A DNA stretch of 64,000 bases from Saccharopolyspora_D taberi. Lineage in GTDB: Bacteria > Actinomycetota > Actinomycetes > Mycobacteriales > Pseudonocardiaceae. The DNA lies in NCBI RefSeq assembly GCF_039534165.1, contig NZ_BAAAUX010000040.1:1-64000 (forward strand), given 5' to 3'. Position numbers and translations under genes: made by a program. The notes beneath the pieces were generated by a model that did not search any database, was not told the DNA's origin, and worked only from the letters and a program-made list of their open reading frames with translations. How positions within the stretch are numbered: the stretch's first letter is position 1; each line of letters begins with the position of its first letter. Positions 15,726-24,372 of this stretch are shown here, in pieces.

Positions 15726-17708
15726 TCAGCTCCCCGCGCCCTTGCTGAACTGCACGAACGGGGTCAGGGCCGCCGGGTTCTGCAGGGCGTCGCGGCTGAC
15801 CGCCCGGTCCGGGTCCGCGCCGGCGAGGATCTTCTTCACCGGCACCTCCAGCTTCTTGCCGTTCAGCGTCCGCGGGACCTCGTCCACGACGATGAAGCGG
15901 TTCGGCACGTGCCGCGGGGACAGCTGCGAGCGGAGCGCGTCCTTAAGCGCGGGCTGGACGTCAGCCAGCTCGACGCCCTCGGCGAGCACCAGGAAGCACA
16001 GCAGTTCGCCGTCCGTCTCGCCCGCACCGGAGGTGTCGATCACCAGCGAGTCGACGACCTCGTCGAAGCCCTCCACCACCCGGTAGAACTCCGCGGTGCC
16101 CATCCGGATGCCACCGCGGTTGAGGGTGGAGTCGCTGCGGCCGTAGATGACCAGGGTGCCGCGGTCGGTGATGCGCACCCAGTCACCATGCCGCCAGACG
16201 CCCGGGAACGTGTCGAAGTACGCGTCGCGCAGGCGGGAGCCGTCCGGGTCGTTCCAGAAGAACACCGGCATGGTCGGCATCGGCTTGGTGATCACCAGCT
16301 CGCCGACCTCGTCGTGCAGCTCCCGGCCGTTCTCGTCGTAGGCCGCCACGGCCGCGCCGAGCATGCGGCAGGAGATCTCGCCCAGCCACACCGGGACGTC
16401 CGGGGCCGCACCGACGAACGCCGTGCACAGGTCGGTCCCGCCGGAGACGCTGGCGATCTGCACGTCCTCGCCGACGGCGTCGGCGATCCAGCGGAAGCCG
16501 TCGGTCGTCAGCGGAGCGCCCGTGGACCCGACCGCGCGCAGCGCGGAGAGGTCGTAGTCGTCCTTCGGGCGCAGCTCGCGCTTGAGGCAGCTCTGGATGT
16601 AGGGCGCGGAGGTGCCGAAGTAGTTGATCCGGTACCGCTCGGCCAGCTCCCACAGCACGTGCAGCCCGGGATGGCCGGGGCTGCCGTCGAACAGCACGAT
16701 CGTCGTGCCCGCCAGCAGACCGCCGACCAGGAAGTTCCACATCATCCAGCCGGTCGTGGTGAACCAGAAGAACCGGTCGCCCGGGCCGAGGTCGCAGTGC
16801 AGGCCGATGACCTTGAGGTGTTCGAGGACCATGCCGCCGTGACCGTGCACGATGCCCTTGGGCAGACCGGTCGTGCCGGACGAGTAGAGCACCCACAGCG
16901 GGTGGTCGAACGGCACCGCTTCGAATGCCAGCCCGGCGCCCTCGTGCCGCGCGAGCAGGTCGTCCCACCGGACCGCGCCGTCCAGCTCCGCGCCGTTGCC
17001 GAGGTAGTCGACCAGGACGGTCGCGGCCAGGCCGGGGATGGTCCCGCGCAGCTCGTCGACGGTGGACCGCACGTCGAACGACCGCCCGCCGTAGACGTAA
17101 CCGTCGACCGCGATCAGCACCTTCGGCTCGATCTGCACGAACCGGTCGGCCACCGCCCGCACGCCGAAGTCCGGCGAGCACGACGACCAGGTGGCCCCGA
17201 GGCTGGCCGCGGCCAGGAACGCGACCAGCGTCTCCGGGCTGTTCGGCGCCAGCGCCGCGACCCGGTCGCCGCGCCCGACGCCCAGCTCCACCAGCCCGGC
17301 GCGAGCGGCGGCCACCCGCGCCCGCAGCTCGCCGTAGCTGATCTCCTCGGTCCGGCCGTCCTCCCGGGCGAAGATCACCGCGAGGTCGGCGTCCGCCTTG
17401 CCCGCGCCCTCGCGCAGCGCGTGCTCGGCGTAGTTCAGGGTCGCGCCGGGGAACCACTGCGCACCGGGCATGACCTCGTCGGCCAGCACCCGCCGCGGCC
17501 GGTCGCGGAAGTCGACGTCGAAGAAGTCCGCCAGGGCGCCCCAGAATCCCTCCAGGTCCGCCACCGACCACTCCCAGAGAGTCCGGTAATCGGACAGATC
17601 CCGGTTCCGTTCGGTGCGCAGCCACTCGCGGAAGGCAGCCATCCGGCTGCCCCCCACCCGCGCCGGGCTCGGCTGCCAGAGCAGTTCAGGGGCGGTGCTC
17701 GATGTCAT
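15726..17708 (-). CDS. aacS: Acetoacetyl-CoA synthetase
   Basis: A 660-residue ATP-dependent acyl-CoA ligase that activates acetoacetate to acetoacetyl-CoA, feeding ketone-body use or polyketide and isoprenoid precursors. The N terminus LWQPSPARVGGSRMAAFREW is diagnostic of the acetoacetate ligase subfamily. The AMP-binding motif is YSSGTTGLPKGIVHGHGG, and GTDLCTAFVG and YGRSDSTLNRGGIRMG carry the adenylate site and hinge. The C-terminal catalytic lysine lies in VPRTLNGKKLEVPVK. SD AGGA lies seven bases before the ATG. It is followed by its own terminator. Confidence 0.93.
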   Translation of the reverse strand: MTSSTAPELLWQPSPARVGGSRMAAFREWLRTERNRDLSDYRTLWEWSVADLEGFWGALADFFDVDFRDRPRRVLADEVMPGAQWFPGATLNYAEHALREGAGKADADLAVIFAREDGRTEEISYGELRARVAAARAGLVELGVGRGDRVAALAPNSPETLVAFLAAASLGATWSSCSPDFGVRAVADRFVQIEPKVLIAVDGYVYGGRSFDVRSTVDELRGTIPGLAATVLVDYLGNGAELDGAVRWDDLLARHEGAGLAFEAVPFDHPLWVLYSSGTTGLPKGIVHGHGGMVLEHLKVIGLHCDLGPGDRFFWFTTTGWMMWNFLVGGLLAGTTIVLFDGSPGHPGLHVLWELAERYRINYFGTSAPYIQSCLKRELRPKDDYDLSALRAVGSTGAPLTTDGFRWIADAVGEDVQIASVSGGTDLCTAFVGAAPDVPVWLGEISCRMLGAAVAAYDENGRELHDEVGELVITKPMPTMPVFFWNDPDGSRLRDAYFDTFPGVWRHGDWVRITDRGTLVIYGRSDSTLNRGGIRMGTAEFYRVVEGFDEVVDSLVIDTSGAGETDGELLCFLVLAEGVELADVQPALKDALRSQLSPRHVPNRFIVVDEVPRTLNGKKLEVPVKKILAGADPDRAVSRDALQNPAALTPFVQFSKGAGS

Positions 17709-17781
17709 GGATCGTTCCTAACCCACGACCGCCCCTCCCGGCCAGAGCCGACGGCCACATATCCGATTATCGGACATCCGA

Positions 17782-18483
17782 TCAACGCAGGTGCAGGTCG
17801 AACCAGTTCCGGGTCCGCTGCCACGCCTCGCCCGCGGCCTCGGCGTCGTGGTCGAAGCGGTGGTCGTCACCGGCGAAGCAGACCACGTCGGTGGCCACCC
17901 CGGCGCCCTCGGCCGCGTCGCGGAGCTTGTCGACCTCCTCGACCGGGGTGTCCTCGTCCGCGCCGTAGAGGCCGAGCCACGGGCAGGTCAGCTCGCCCGC
18001 GATCTCGACCAGCGCGGGCAGCGCGTCCGACAGCGGGTCGAGGATGCCGGGACCGCCGACGGTCACCGCCGCGCCGACCCGCCTGCTGGCCGCGACCACC
18101 AGGGCGGCGGTGCCGCCGATGTCGAACCCGACGACGCCGTGGTGGTCCGGCCGCACGCCCTGGTCGGCCAGCCACACGAAGGCGGCGTCGGTGTCGGCCA
18201 GCACGGACTCGCCGGACAGCCGCTGGACCTGGTCGTGGACGTGCTCGGCGGGATGCTGGTCGTGGAACTCGTCGGTGCCGTCGCGGTGGTAGAGGTGCGG
18301 CGCCACGGTGAGCCAGCCCTCCTCGGCGAGCGAGGCGACCAGGTGGCGCACCCGGTCGGTGACGCCGCGGGCTTCGTGCAGGACGACCAGTCCACCGCGC
18401 ACCACGTTGTCCGGCTCGGCCACGGTGAGGCGGAGTTCGGTGCCGTCGGTGAGCGCAAGCGTCTCGATCCGGGTCTGGGTCAT
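17782..18483 (-). CDS. Dienelactone hydrolase-family protein with Asp at the nucleophile position
   Basis: A 233-residue alpha/beta hydrolase of the dienelactone hydrolase family. The early Glu (VVLHEARGV, Glu37), acid (GADEDTPV, Asp176) and His (DDHRF, His208) match the family. The nucleophile elbow reads VVGFDIGGTAA, so the usual Cys (or Ser) is Asp121. Reading the codons directly (GGG TTC GAC ATC GGC GGC) confirms this. An Asp nucleophile is normal in haloalkane dehalogenases and epoxide hydrolases of the same fold, so the reaction may differ from lactone hydrolysis. It follows aacS by 73 bases in the opposite sense of flow (upstream on the minus strand), so the two may be co-transcribed. 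Confidence 0.82.
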   Translation of the reverse strand: MTQTRIETLALTDGTELRLTVAEPDNVVRGGLVVLHEARGVTDRVRHLVASLAEEGWLTVAPHLYHRDGTDEFHDQHPAEHVHDQVQRLSGESVLADTDAAFVWLADQGVRPDHHGVVGFDIGGTAALVVAASRRVGAAVTVGGPGILDPLSDALPALVEIAGELTCPWLGLYGADEDTPVEEVDKLRDAAEGAGVATDVVCFAGDDHRFDHDAEAAGEAWQRTRNWFDLHLR

Positions 18484-18901
18484 ACCGTGCAGGTAATCAC
18501 GCGAGGGTGAACGTCAGTCAACGTGATCAACCAGACGTGGCAGGTGATTTTGGCCTCCACTAAGTGAACGGTGGAGGTGTGGTCGGCCATTCGCCGCAAT
18601 GTGCCGCCATGGCGCGGAAAACCCGCTTCCAGCCACGGCCACGTGCGGGGACGCGCCCGTTCGAATCCGGCGGGCGCAGGACGCCTCCCCGCACCGGGAG
18701 CATCGGGTCACTCAGTTCGGCGGAATCCTCGCCGCTGTCGATTTCCACCCGATCGGCACCCGCCGCGAGCAGCCCGCGAACGGCCGGACCGGGCGGCCCG
18801 CCGTTCACATCGGACCGGCGAGTGGACGACGCACGTTTCCCCCCGCTGGTAGACGCGCTACGTTCCAGGAGCGGAACCGCAGGAGAGCAAGGAGCTCAGG
18901 A
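18484..18901. other. Intergenic region before pat
   Basis: The 418 bases hold no supported gene. Near the right end TACGTT (18859-18864) could serve as the -10 of pat, followed by GGAG-type SD sequences (AGGAG, AAGGAG) before the ATG at 18902. Confidence 0.35.
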
Positions 18902-19954
18902 ATGACCGTTCGCACCCGCGCCGACCTGGACCAGCTGCCCGCCTACGTGGCGGGCCGGACCGTTCCCGGGTCGATCAAGCTCGCAAGCAACGAGGTCTCC
19001 GGGGGCCCGTTGCCCAGCGTCGTCGAGGCGATCGGGCAGGCGGCGACCGAAGTGCACCGCTACCCCGACATGGGCACGACGAAGCTGACCGAGGCGCTTG
19101 CCTCCCGGCTGCACGTGGCCCCCGAGCGGATCGCGGTCGGCTGCGGCTCGGTGTCGCTGTGCGAGCAGCTGGTGCTGGCGACCTGCACCGCCGAGGACGA
19201 GGTCGTCTTCCCCTGGCGGTCCTTCGAGGCTTACCCGATCATCACGCGGGTCGCGGGCGCCAGGCAGGTTCCGGTGCCGCTGACCGGGGACCACGCGCTC
19301 GACCTCGACGCGATGGCCGCCGCGGTCACGCCCGCCACCCGGCTGATGTTCGTCTGCACCCCGAACAACCCGACCGGCACCCTGCTGCGGCGCGCGGAGC
19401 TGGACGCCTTCCTGGACCGGATCCCGTCGGACGTGCTGGTGGTCCTCGACGAGGCGTACTGGGAGTTCGTCACCGACCCCGACGCCCCGGACGGGGTGGA
19501 GATCGCCCGCAACCGGGACAACGTGGCGTCTATGCGCACGTTCTCCAAGGCGTACGGCCTGGCCGGGCTCCGCGTCGGCTACGCGGTCGCGCCGGAGCAC
19601 GTCGCCGCTGCGCTGCGCAAGGTGTGCATCCCGTTCAGCGTCAACGCGATCGCGCAGGTCGCGGCGCTGGCCTCGCTGGAGGCCCAGGACGAGCTCAAGG
19701 CGCGGTGCGACAGCGTCGTCGCCGAGCGCGTGCGGGTGCGCGACGCGCTGCTGGAGCTCGGCTACGAGGTGCCGGAGACCCAGGCCAACTTCGTCTGGCT
19801 GCCTTTGGGCGACCGGACCCAGGCGTTCAACGAGCACTGCCTGGAGAACCGGGTCGTGGTCCGGGCCTTCGTCGGCGACGGCGCGCGGGTGACCATCGGG
19901 CTGCCCGAGGAGAACGACGCCTTCCTCGCCGCCGCGCGGACCTTCCAGCAGTAG
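18902..19954 (+). CDS. pat: Aromatic/histidinol-phosphate aminotransferase, Pat type
   Basis: A 350-residue fold-type I PLP aminotransferase of the HisC family. Features are KLASNEVSGGPLPSV at the substrate entrance, FVCTPNNPTGT with the conserved Asn, VLDEAYWEF with the PLP-contacting Asp and Tyr, and SKAYGLAGLRVGY with the Schiff-base Lys. The absence of surrounding his genes and the likeness to mycobacterial Rv3772 suggest it finishes phenylalanine and tyrosine synthesis, the step after TyrA (gene at 6875). The ATG 18902 follows AAGGAG. Histidinol-phosphate activity cannot be excluded from sequence. Confidence 0.88.
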   Translation: MTVRTRADLDQLPAYVAGRTVPGSIKLASNEVSGGPLPSVVEAIGQAATEVHRYPDMGTTKLTEALASRLHVAPERIAVGCGSVSLCEQLVLATCTAEDEVVFPWRSFEAYPIITRVAGARQVPVPLTGDHALDLDAMAAAVTPATRLMFVCTPNNPTGTLLRRAELDAFLDRIPSDVLVVLDEAYWEFVTDPDAPDGVEIARNRDNVASMRTFSKAYGLAGLRVGYAVAPEHVAAALRKVCIPFSVNAIAQVAALASLEAQDELKARCDSVVAERVRVRDALLELGYEVPETQANFVWLPLGDRTQAFNEHCLENRVVVRAFVGDGARVTIGLPEENDAFLAAARTFQQ

Positions 19955-20008
19955 CACCGTCCGGGCACCGGCGAGCGCGCCGGTGCCCGCCGCGCGAACG
20001 GGGACCGC

Positions 20009-20725
20009 ATGCCCGACATCCCGAACGAGGTCACCGCCGGCTACCTGGTCGTCGGCGCGGACGGCGCGGTCGCCGCCCGGGACGAGCGCCTGCGGTTCCG
20101 GTCGGCTTCGCTGGTGAAGCTGCACATCGCCCTGGACTACCTGGAAAACCTCGGCCCCGGAAGGGAAATCCCCGCCGCCGACCGGGCTCCGCTGGAGCGG
20201 ATGCTGCGCGCGAGCAACGACGACGCGGCCAGCGAGCTGTGGGAGCGGGCCGGGCAGACCGAGGTCATCGGCCGGATGGTCGACCTGATCGGCCTGCGGG
20301 ACACCACTCCCCCGGACAGCGAGGGGATGTGGGGCTACACCGCCATCAGCGCCGCGGACGTCATCCGGACCTACCGGTGGATCCTGCGCGAGGCGCGCCC
20401 CAGGGTCCGCGACTTCATCATGGGCAACCTGCGCAAGCACACCCGCTGGGCCGACGACGGGTTCGACCAGTCCTTCGGGCTGCCGAGCGCGACCGGCCGT
20501 CCGGCGGCCGTGAAGCAGGGCTGGTCCGGATTCGGCCCTGCGGCCAGGAAAACCGACCGCACGTCCGATGTCGACCTCACCCGTCCCGCGATGCACACAA
20601 GCGGCGCGGTCGGCGGCACGCTCGTCGCGGTGCTGACCCTGGAACCGGAGCACACCGACTGGGAGACGGCGGCGAACCGCACGACCGAACTCACCAGGTC
20701 ACTTCTCGAGCCACTGTGGACATAA
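20009..20725 (+). CDS. Class A beta-lactamase-fold serine hydrolase, no signal peptide
   Basis: A 238-residue protein with the three penicillin-recognising motifs: SASLVKLH (SxxK), ASNDDA (SxN-like) and VKQGWSG (KTG-like). The segment between the first two is short compared with true class A enzymes, and the Glu166 loop is not evident. There is no signal sequence, so it would remain in the cytoplasm, unlike secreted lactamases. It is probably a serine hydrolase or D,D-peptidase-like protein rather than a resistance enzyme. It lies 54 bases after pat and may share its transcript. Confidence 0.72.
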   Translation: MPDIPNEVTAGYLVVGADGAVAARDERLRFRSASLVKLHIALDYLENLGPGREIPAADRAPLERMLRASNDDAASELWERAGQTEVIGRMVDLIGLRDTTPPDSEGMWGYTAISAADVIRTYRWILREARPRVRDFIMGNLRKHTRWADDGFDQSFGLPSATGRPAAVKQGWSGFGPAARKTDRTSDVDLTRPAMHTSGAVGGTLVAVLTLEPEHTDWETAANRTTELTRSLLEPLWT

Positions 20726-20740
20726 CTCCGCGGACAGCAG

Positions 20741-20770
20741 GAAGGCCCGGCCGCTGAGAGCCGGGCCTTC
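20741..20770. terminator. Hairpin terminator after the serine hydrolase gene
   Basis: Eleven-base perfect arms (GAAGGCCCGGC and complement) with an 8-base loop, 15 bases after the stop. The following 220 bases up to the chaplin-like gene show nothing recognisable. Confidence 0.82.
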
Positions 20771-20993
20771 GTGCCTGAATGCGGTGGTGCTCAGCGAAGA
20801 GAGGGGGAGTACTTCGCCGAGCACCACCGCGAGGGTGTGACCACCGATCACAGCGGTCACGTGGAGCGCGCAGTGACCTACGCACGAACGGAATCTAGTG
20901 CCCGGTCCGGATGCGCCGCTCGACGCGACACCGCCGGATGACCGGTTCGGGTGGAAGATCGAACCGGGCGGTCGATCTTCACCCCGCAACCCT

Positions 20994-21407
20994 TCAGCCG
21001 GTGACCGCGGCGTGGCCTGCCACCGCCTGCGCGGCAGGTGCGGTCGGCAGCACCTGGGCGGGCTGGGTGACCTCCGGACGCTGCTCCTCCGCCGGCTTCT
21101 CGGCCTCCTCTTCCTCCTCTTCGCACTCGTGCACGCACACGGGCTGCTCGTGCTTGCTGACCTGCTTCGGGTGGTCGACGACCGGGGCGTTGGTGCACTC
21201 CGTGGACGAGGACGACAGCAGCTTGCCCACGATGCCGAGGACGGCGATGTCGTTGCCGCACGCCTGGATCGGTAGCACGCTGAGGTTGTTGTCGTTGCCC
21301 ACGTTGACGCCGTCGTTGTCGGCGCTGTCCGCCACGGCCGGCATGCCGCCCGCCAGCAGGCCGGAGGCCACGGCGACGGCACCGAACAGGTAAGTCCGCT
21401 TACGCAT
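20994..21407 (-). CDS. Chaplin-like secreted protein with acidic, Pro/Ala-rich tail
   Basis: A 137-residue exported protein. The signal peptide is MRKRTYLFGAVAVASGLLAG (cleavage near AVA-DSA). The mature N-terminal part reads DNDGVNVGNDNNLSVLPIQA then CGNDIAVLGIVGKL and a second Cys (STECTN). This follows the chaplin pattern N-x-x-S-V-x-P-x-x-x-C-G-N-x-x-x-V-x-G. Chaplins coat aerial hyphae of streptomycetes with amyloid rodlets. Unlike them, this protein has a long extra C-terminal region with six consecutive Glu (CVHECEEEEEEAEKPAEEQ) and an Ala/Pro tail. No cell-wall sorting signal is seen. Adjacent is an L,D-transpeptidase on the same strand. Confidence 0.7.
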   Translation of the reverse strand: MRKRTYLFGAVAVASGLLAGGMPAVADSADNDGVNVGNDNNLSVLPIQACGNDIAVLGIVGKLLSSSSTECTNAPVVDHPKQVSKHEQPVCVHECEEEEEEAEKPAEEQRPEVTQPAQVLPTAPAAQAVAGHAAVTG

Positions 21408-21470
21408 AGGGGTGCTCTTCCTTCTGTAGACCGGTTTCTGGGTTGACGGTGCTGGGTTTTTTCTCGTTGC

Positions 21471-22298
21471 TCACCGCAGGAGGACCAACGTGCCGAGCGG
21501 TAACGACGTCAGCGTGCGCAGGGCGTCGTCGGGAACCCGGACACAGCCATCGCTGCTGCCCTTGCCGAAGACCGACGGGTCCGGCCAGCCGTGCAAGGCC
21601 ACCGTCCCCGGGCCACCGCCGTAGGTGCTGAACGTCTCGGAATGGGTGCCGAGCGGGAGGATGACCGGGCTGAACCTGGTCACGGTCTCCGCGATGGCGG
21701 CCATGATGAAGGTCCGGCCCCGCGGGGTGGGCGATCTGGCCGCGCCCACCCCGACGGTCCAGACTCCGATCGCCCGTCCGTTCTCCCGGAGTTCCAGCCG
21801 CCGGGCGTCGACGTCGACGTCGACGACGTAGGGCGTCCTGGCCCGTTCGGTCCGCTCGGGGCCGCCGAGCCGTACCCACCCGGTCGAGCCGTTCGGCCGG
21901 GAGGGAAGCAGAATCCTCGCCCAGCCACCGCGTTCGGCGATGACCGGAACCCAGGTCGGGTTGTTCAACTGCGTCGCGGGCAGCCGTGCGAACGCCGCAC
22001 CTCCCGGTGCGCCGTGCACGGACAGTTCCTGCTTGACCCGCAACACGACTCCGGACGTCTCCGCCTGGGGTTCGGCGTCGACGGGAGCCGCCGGGAGCGA
22101 GCCGAAGGTGGTGGCCTCCGGCAGCGCGGGGTCGACGCGGTCCGGCGGGGCGGCTGGCCGCACCGCGGCCTGTCCCGCCGGGAGGTCCGCGGGCTGCGGC
22201 TGGACGCCGCAGGCGGCAAGCGCCAGCCCGCCGAGGGCCGCGATCGCGGCGCGTCGGCGGAGACCGACCGAGCACGATCGAACCCCGCGAGACCTCAT
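21471..22298 (-). CDS. L,D-transpeptidase (YkuD) lipoprotein
   Basis: A 275-residue lipoprotein. The signal is Arg-rich (RRRAAIAALGGLALAAC) and ends in the lipobox LAAC, so the mature protein is membrane anchored. An SH3-like segment (VLRVKQELSVHGAPGG) precedes the YkuD catalytic domain at about residues 165-275. The active-site motif is ALHGW, then SSDGCVRV with the catalytic Cys. It forms 3-3 peptidoglycan cross-links or attaches proteins to the wall. ATG 22298 is preferred because the signal peptide starts there. It lies 63 bases upstream of the chaplin-like gene on the same strand, so co-expression at the cell surface is plausible. Confidence 0.88.
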   Translation of the reverse strand: MRSRGVRSCSVGLRRRAAIAALGGLALAACGVQPQPADLPAGQAAVRPAAPPDRVDPALPEATTFGSLPAAPVDAEPQAETSGVVLRVKQELSVHGAPGGAAFARLPATQLNNPTWVPVIAERGGWARILLPSRPNGSTGWVRLGGPERTERARTPYVVDVDVDARRLELRENGRAIGVWTVGVGAARSPTPRGRTFIMAAIAETVTRFSPVILPLGTHSETFSTYGGGPGTVALHGWPDPSVFGKGSSDGCVRVPDDALRTLTSLPLGTLVLLR

Positions 22299-22581
22299 GG
22301 TCGACTCCTGTGATTCGGCGACGTCGTCGGCGTCCCGGAAGGAATCCGGAAAACGACCCGGAATCCGCTTCATGTGGATCGACACCGAATCGCGAAGATC
22401 AGGTGCCGGAGGGACATTAACCCCGGTGCGCGGCGGGAACGGGTTCGCCGCGATGTCGCGAGTCGGCCGACATCAGCGCCATGACCAGCGAAAACGTGCC
22501 CTCGTTACACGCGAGGACGAACATCGAATCACTCACCAGAGTGGACTATTTACTGCATGAGGGTGAGCCCGGAAACGACGA

Positions 22582-22619
22582 ACCGGGCCGCCCGCTCCCG
22601 GGGGAGCGAGCGGCCCGGT
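22582..22619 (-). terminator. Terminator of the DUF4352 lipoprotein gene
   Basis: Ten-base arms (ACCGGGCCGC and complement) with further inner pairing (CGCTCC/GGAGCG), 14 bases after the stop on the minus strand. The adjoining bases up to 22298 contain the L,D-transpeptidase promoter region, which is AT-richer, and no gene. Confidence 0.75.
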
Positions 22620-22632
22620 GGGATCCGCGGGG

Positions 22633-23205
22633 TCAGGCGGACCAGGTCGCGGCAGTGCCGAGCGGCTGCTCGTTGCTGTCGGTCGGGGCCCACTCGATCT
22701 TGACCGTGGACAGGTCGGTGTCGGCCGGGACGTCGTAGGTGATGGTCCCGCTGCCCGGCTCGCCGCCCTTGGTCAGCATCTCGATGAAGGAGTGCTCGAT
22801 GCTGGCGGGGGCCTCCTCGTAGCGGTTGCCCTTGGCGTCGACCAGGACGAACTCGTCACCGCCGATGACGCCGGCGATGCCGTTGACCAGGGTGGCCTCG
22901 GCGTCGACGAAGACGTACTTGCCCTCGGCGGGCAGGACCGCCTCGAACGGCGCCTGGTCGGTCGGGGCCTTGAGGGTGACCTTCAGCGTGGTGCCCTTCT
23001 CGGGCGCGAACTGGACGGCCTCGCCGAACTTGGCGGTCTTGCCGCCCGCGGAGTCGTCACCGGAGCCCTGCTCCGAGGTCTCACTGCTGCTGGTGCCGCC
23101 GGCGTTGTCGGCGGGCGGGGTCGCGTCGGAGTCGCTCGAACCGCCTGCGCAACCGCTCAGCCCGACCAACAGCGCGAACGCGACAGGCGCGATCAGCCTT
23201 TTCAA
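22633..23205 (-). CDS. DUF4352-type lipoprotein
   Basis: A 190-residue lipoprotein. The signal MKRLIAPVAFALLVGLSGC ends in the lipobox LSGC. It is followed by a Ser/Asp/Gly-rich linker of about 40 residues and an immunoglobulin-like DUF4352 domain (GEAVQFAPEKGTTLKVTLKA through GTITYDVPADTDLSTVKIEW). Such domains are extracellular and usually of unknown binding function. It is monocistronic with its own terminator. A fragment of a related gene remains at 1595-1708. Confidence 0.82.
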   Translation of the reverse strand: MKRLIAPVAFALLVGLSGCAGGSSDSDATPPADNAGGTSSSETSEQGSGDDSAGGKTAKFGEAVQFAPEKGTTLKVTLKAPTDQAPFEAVLPAEGKYVFVDAEATLVNGIAGVIGGDEFVLVDAKGNRYEEAPASIEHSFIEMLTKGGEPGSGTITYDVPADTDLSTVKIEWAPTDSNEQPLGTAATWSA

Positions 23206-23432
23206 CTTTCCTCACACAAATCCAGGGAACTCGAACGGGTGAAAGATTGCCACAGACCAATCTCGCGGACAATTCCCTAAAGCAACTGATCGCAATTCCA
23301 TCAGAACTGAACCGGAGATCAGTCGGTCCGTTTTCCGCATCCCCCGGAAAGGATACGCAAGAATCCGTAACAATGGAAAGTCCGATGCAACCGGCACGGC
23401 TCTCCGCGCGTCCAACCAGCGCACCCTCGCAG

Positions 23433-24332
23433 TCAGCGGACGAGGAGTTTCTCCACGGCCTCGGCGGAAGCGGCGCAGCGGAATCCGGTGTCGTCGTCGC
23501 GCATGGTCTCGGCGGCGTCGTTGAACGACGACGGGGTGGCGCGCGTGAAGGGGCTCGTCCAGCCGCCGCCCTTCAGTTCGCGCCTGCCCGGAATTGATTC
23601 AGTCGAGCACCACTCCCACACGTTCCCGCACATGTCGTAAACGCCGTAAGGGCTGACGCCGCTCCGGTAGCGGTCGACGGGTGTCGTGGCGCCGATTCCG
23701 TTCTCCCGCACGTTGCATTTCGCCGGTGTGGGCCGGTCTCCCCACGGGTAGACCATTCCGCGCGTGCCCCTGGCTGCCTTCTCCCATTGCCGGCTGCTCG
23801 GAAGCGATTTCCCCGCCCACTCGGCATAGGCAGCGGCGTCCTTCCACGTCACGAAGACGACGGGATGGTTCTCCGCGAACTCATCTGTCCAATGTGGAGG
23901 TGAAGGATGTCCCGTCGCTGCGGTGAAACGTGCGTACTGCGCGTTGGTCACGGGGTGGACGTCGATGTAGAAAGCGGGCAGCCACACGGAATCGTTGTTC
24001 GGTCCGGACAGGAAGGCGCTGCCTTCCACCTTCGCCATGGGACTACCGTCGACGGGGTGCCGGCCGTGCTCCACGTGCGCGCTGCCGGGAACCGGCGAAT
24101 CCCCGGTCAGATGGGCGAAACGTGCCTGCGCGTCCGGGTCGCACCGCGAGAGGCACGTGTCGAGCGCCGCCTGGTTGATCGGGCGGGGCCTGATGTTCTC
24201 CCCGCCCGCCTCCCACTTCGAGATCATCCGCTCGCTGACGCCGAGGTGGGCGGCGAACTCGCGGATGCTCATCCGCCTGGCGTCGCGAAGTGCCCGCACC
24301 TCGACGCCGGACCAGCGCTGGACCGTCGCCAC
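23433..24332 (-). CDS. HTH-SUMF1 fusion protein
   Basis: A 299-residue fusion. Residues 7-62 form an XRE-type HTH (SIREFAAHLGVSERMISKWE). Residues 92-290 form a SUMF1/formylglycine-generating-enzyme-like domain with WLPAFYIDVHPVTNAQYARF, SSRQWEKAARG, YPWGD, YDMCGNVWEW and the closing GFRCA. The Cys pair that binds copper in true FGE (around the R-x-C-x4-C segment) is absent: the region reads GGGWTSPFTRATPSSFNDAA. Sulfatase maturation is therefore unlikely. The GTG at 24332 with GGGGAG upstream is chosen because the HTH follows directly. It is 40 bases downstream of the aminotransferase gene. A regulator using the SUMF1 fold as a ligand sensor is an inference. Confidence 0.8.
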   Translation of the reverse strand: MATVQRWSGVEVRALRDARRMSIREFAAHLGVSERMISKWEAGGENIRPRPINQAALDTCLSRCDPDAQARFAHLTGDSPVPGSAHVEHGRHPVDGSPMAKVEGSAFLSGPNNDSVWLPAFYIDVHPVTNAQYARFTAATGHPSPPHWTDEFAENHPVVFVTWKDAAAYAEWAGKSLPSSRQWEKAARGTRGMVYPWGDRPTPAKCNVRENGIGATTPVDRYRSGVSPYGVYDMCGNVWEWCSTESIPGRRELKGGGWTSPFTRATPSSFNDAAETMRDDDTGFRCAASAEAVEKLLVR

Positions 24333-24372
24333 CTGCCGCTCCCCATGATCGTTTCCCGGGCGAGCGTAAGCC

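Noticed and set aside
23433..24332. Active formylglycine-generating enzyme for sulfatases
   Set aside because: The required Cys pair is missing in the closing motif region and no sulfatase gene is nearby.
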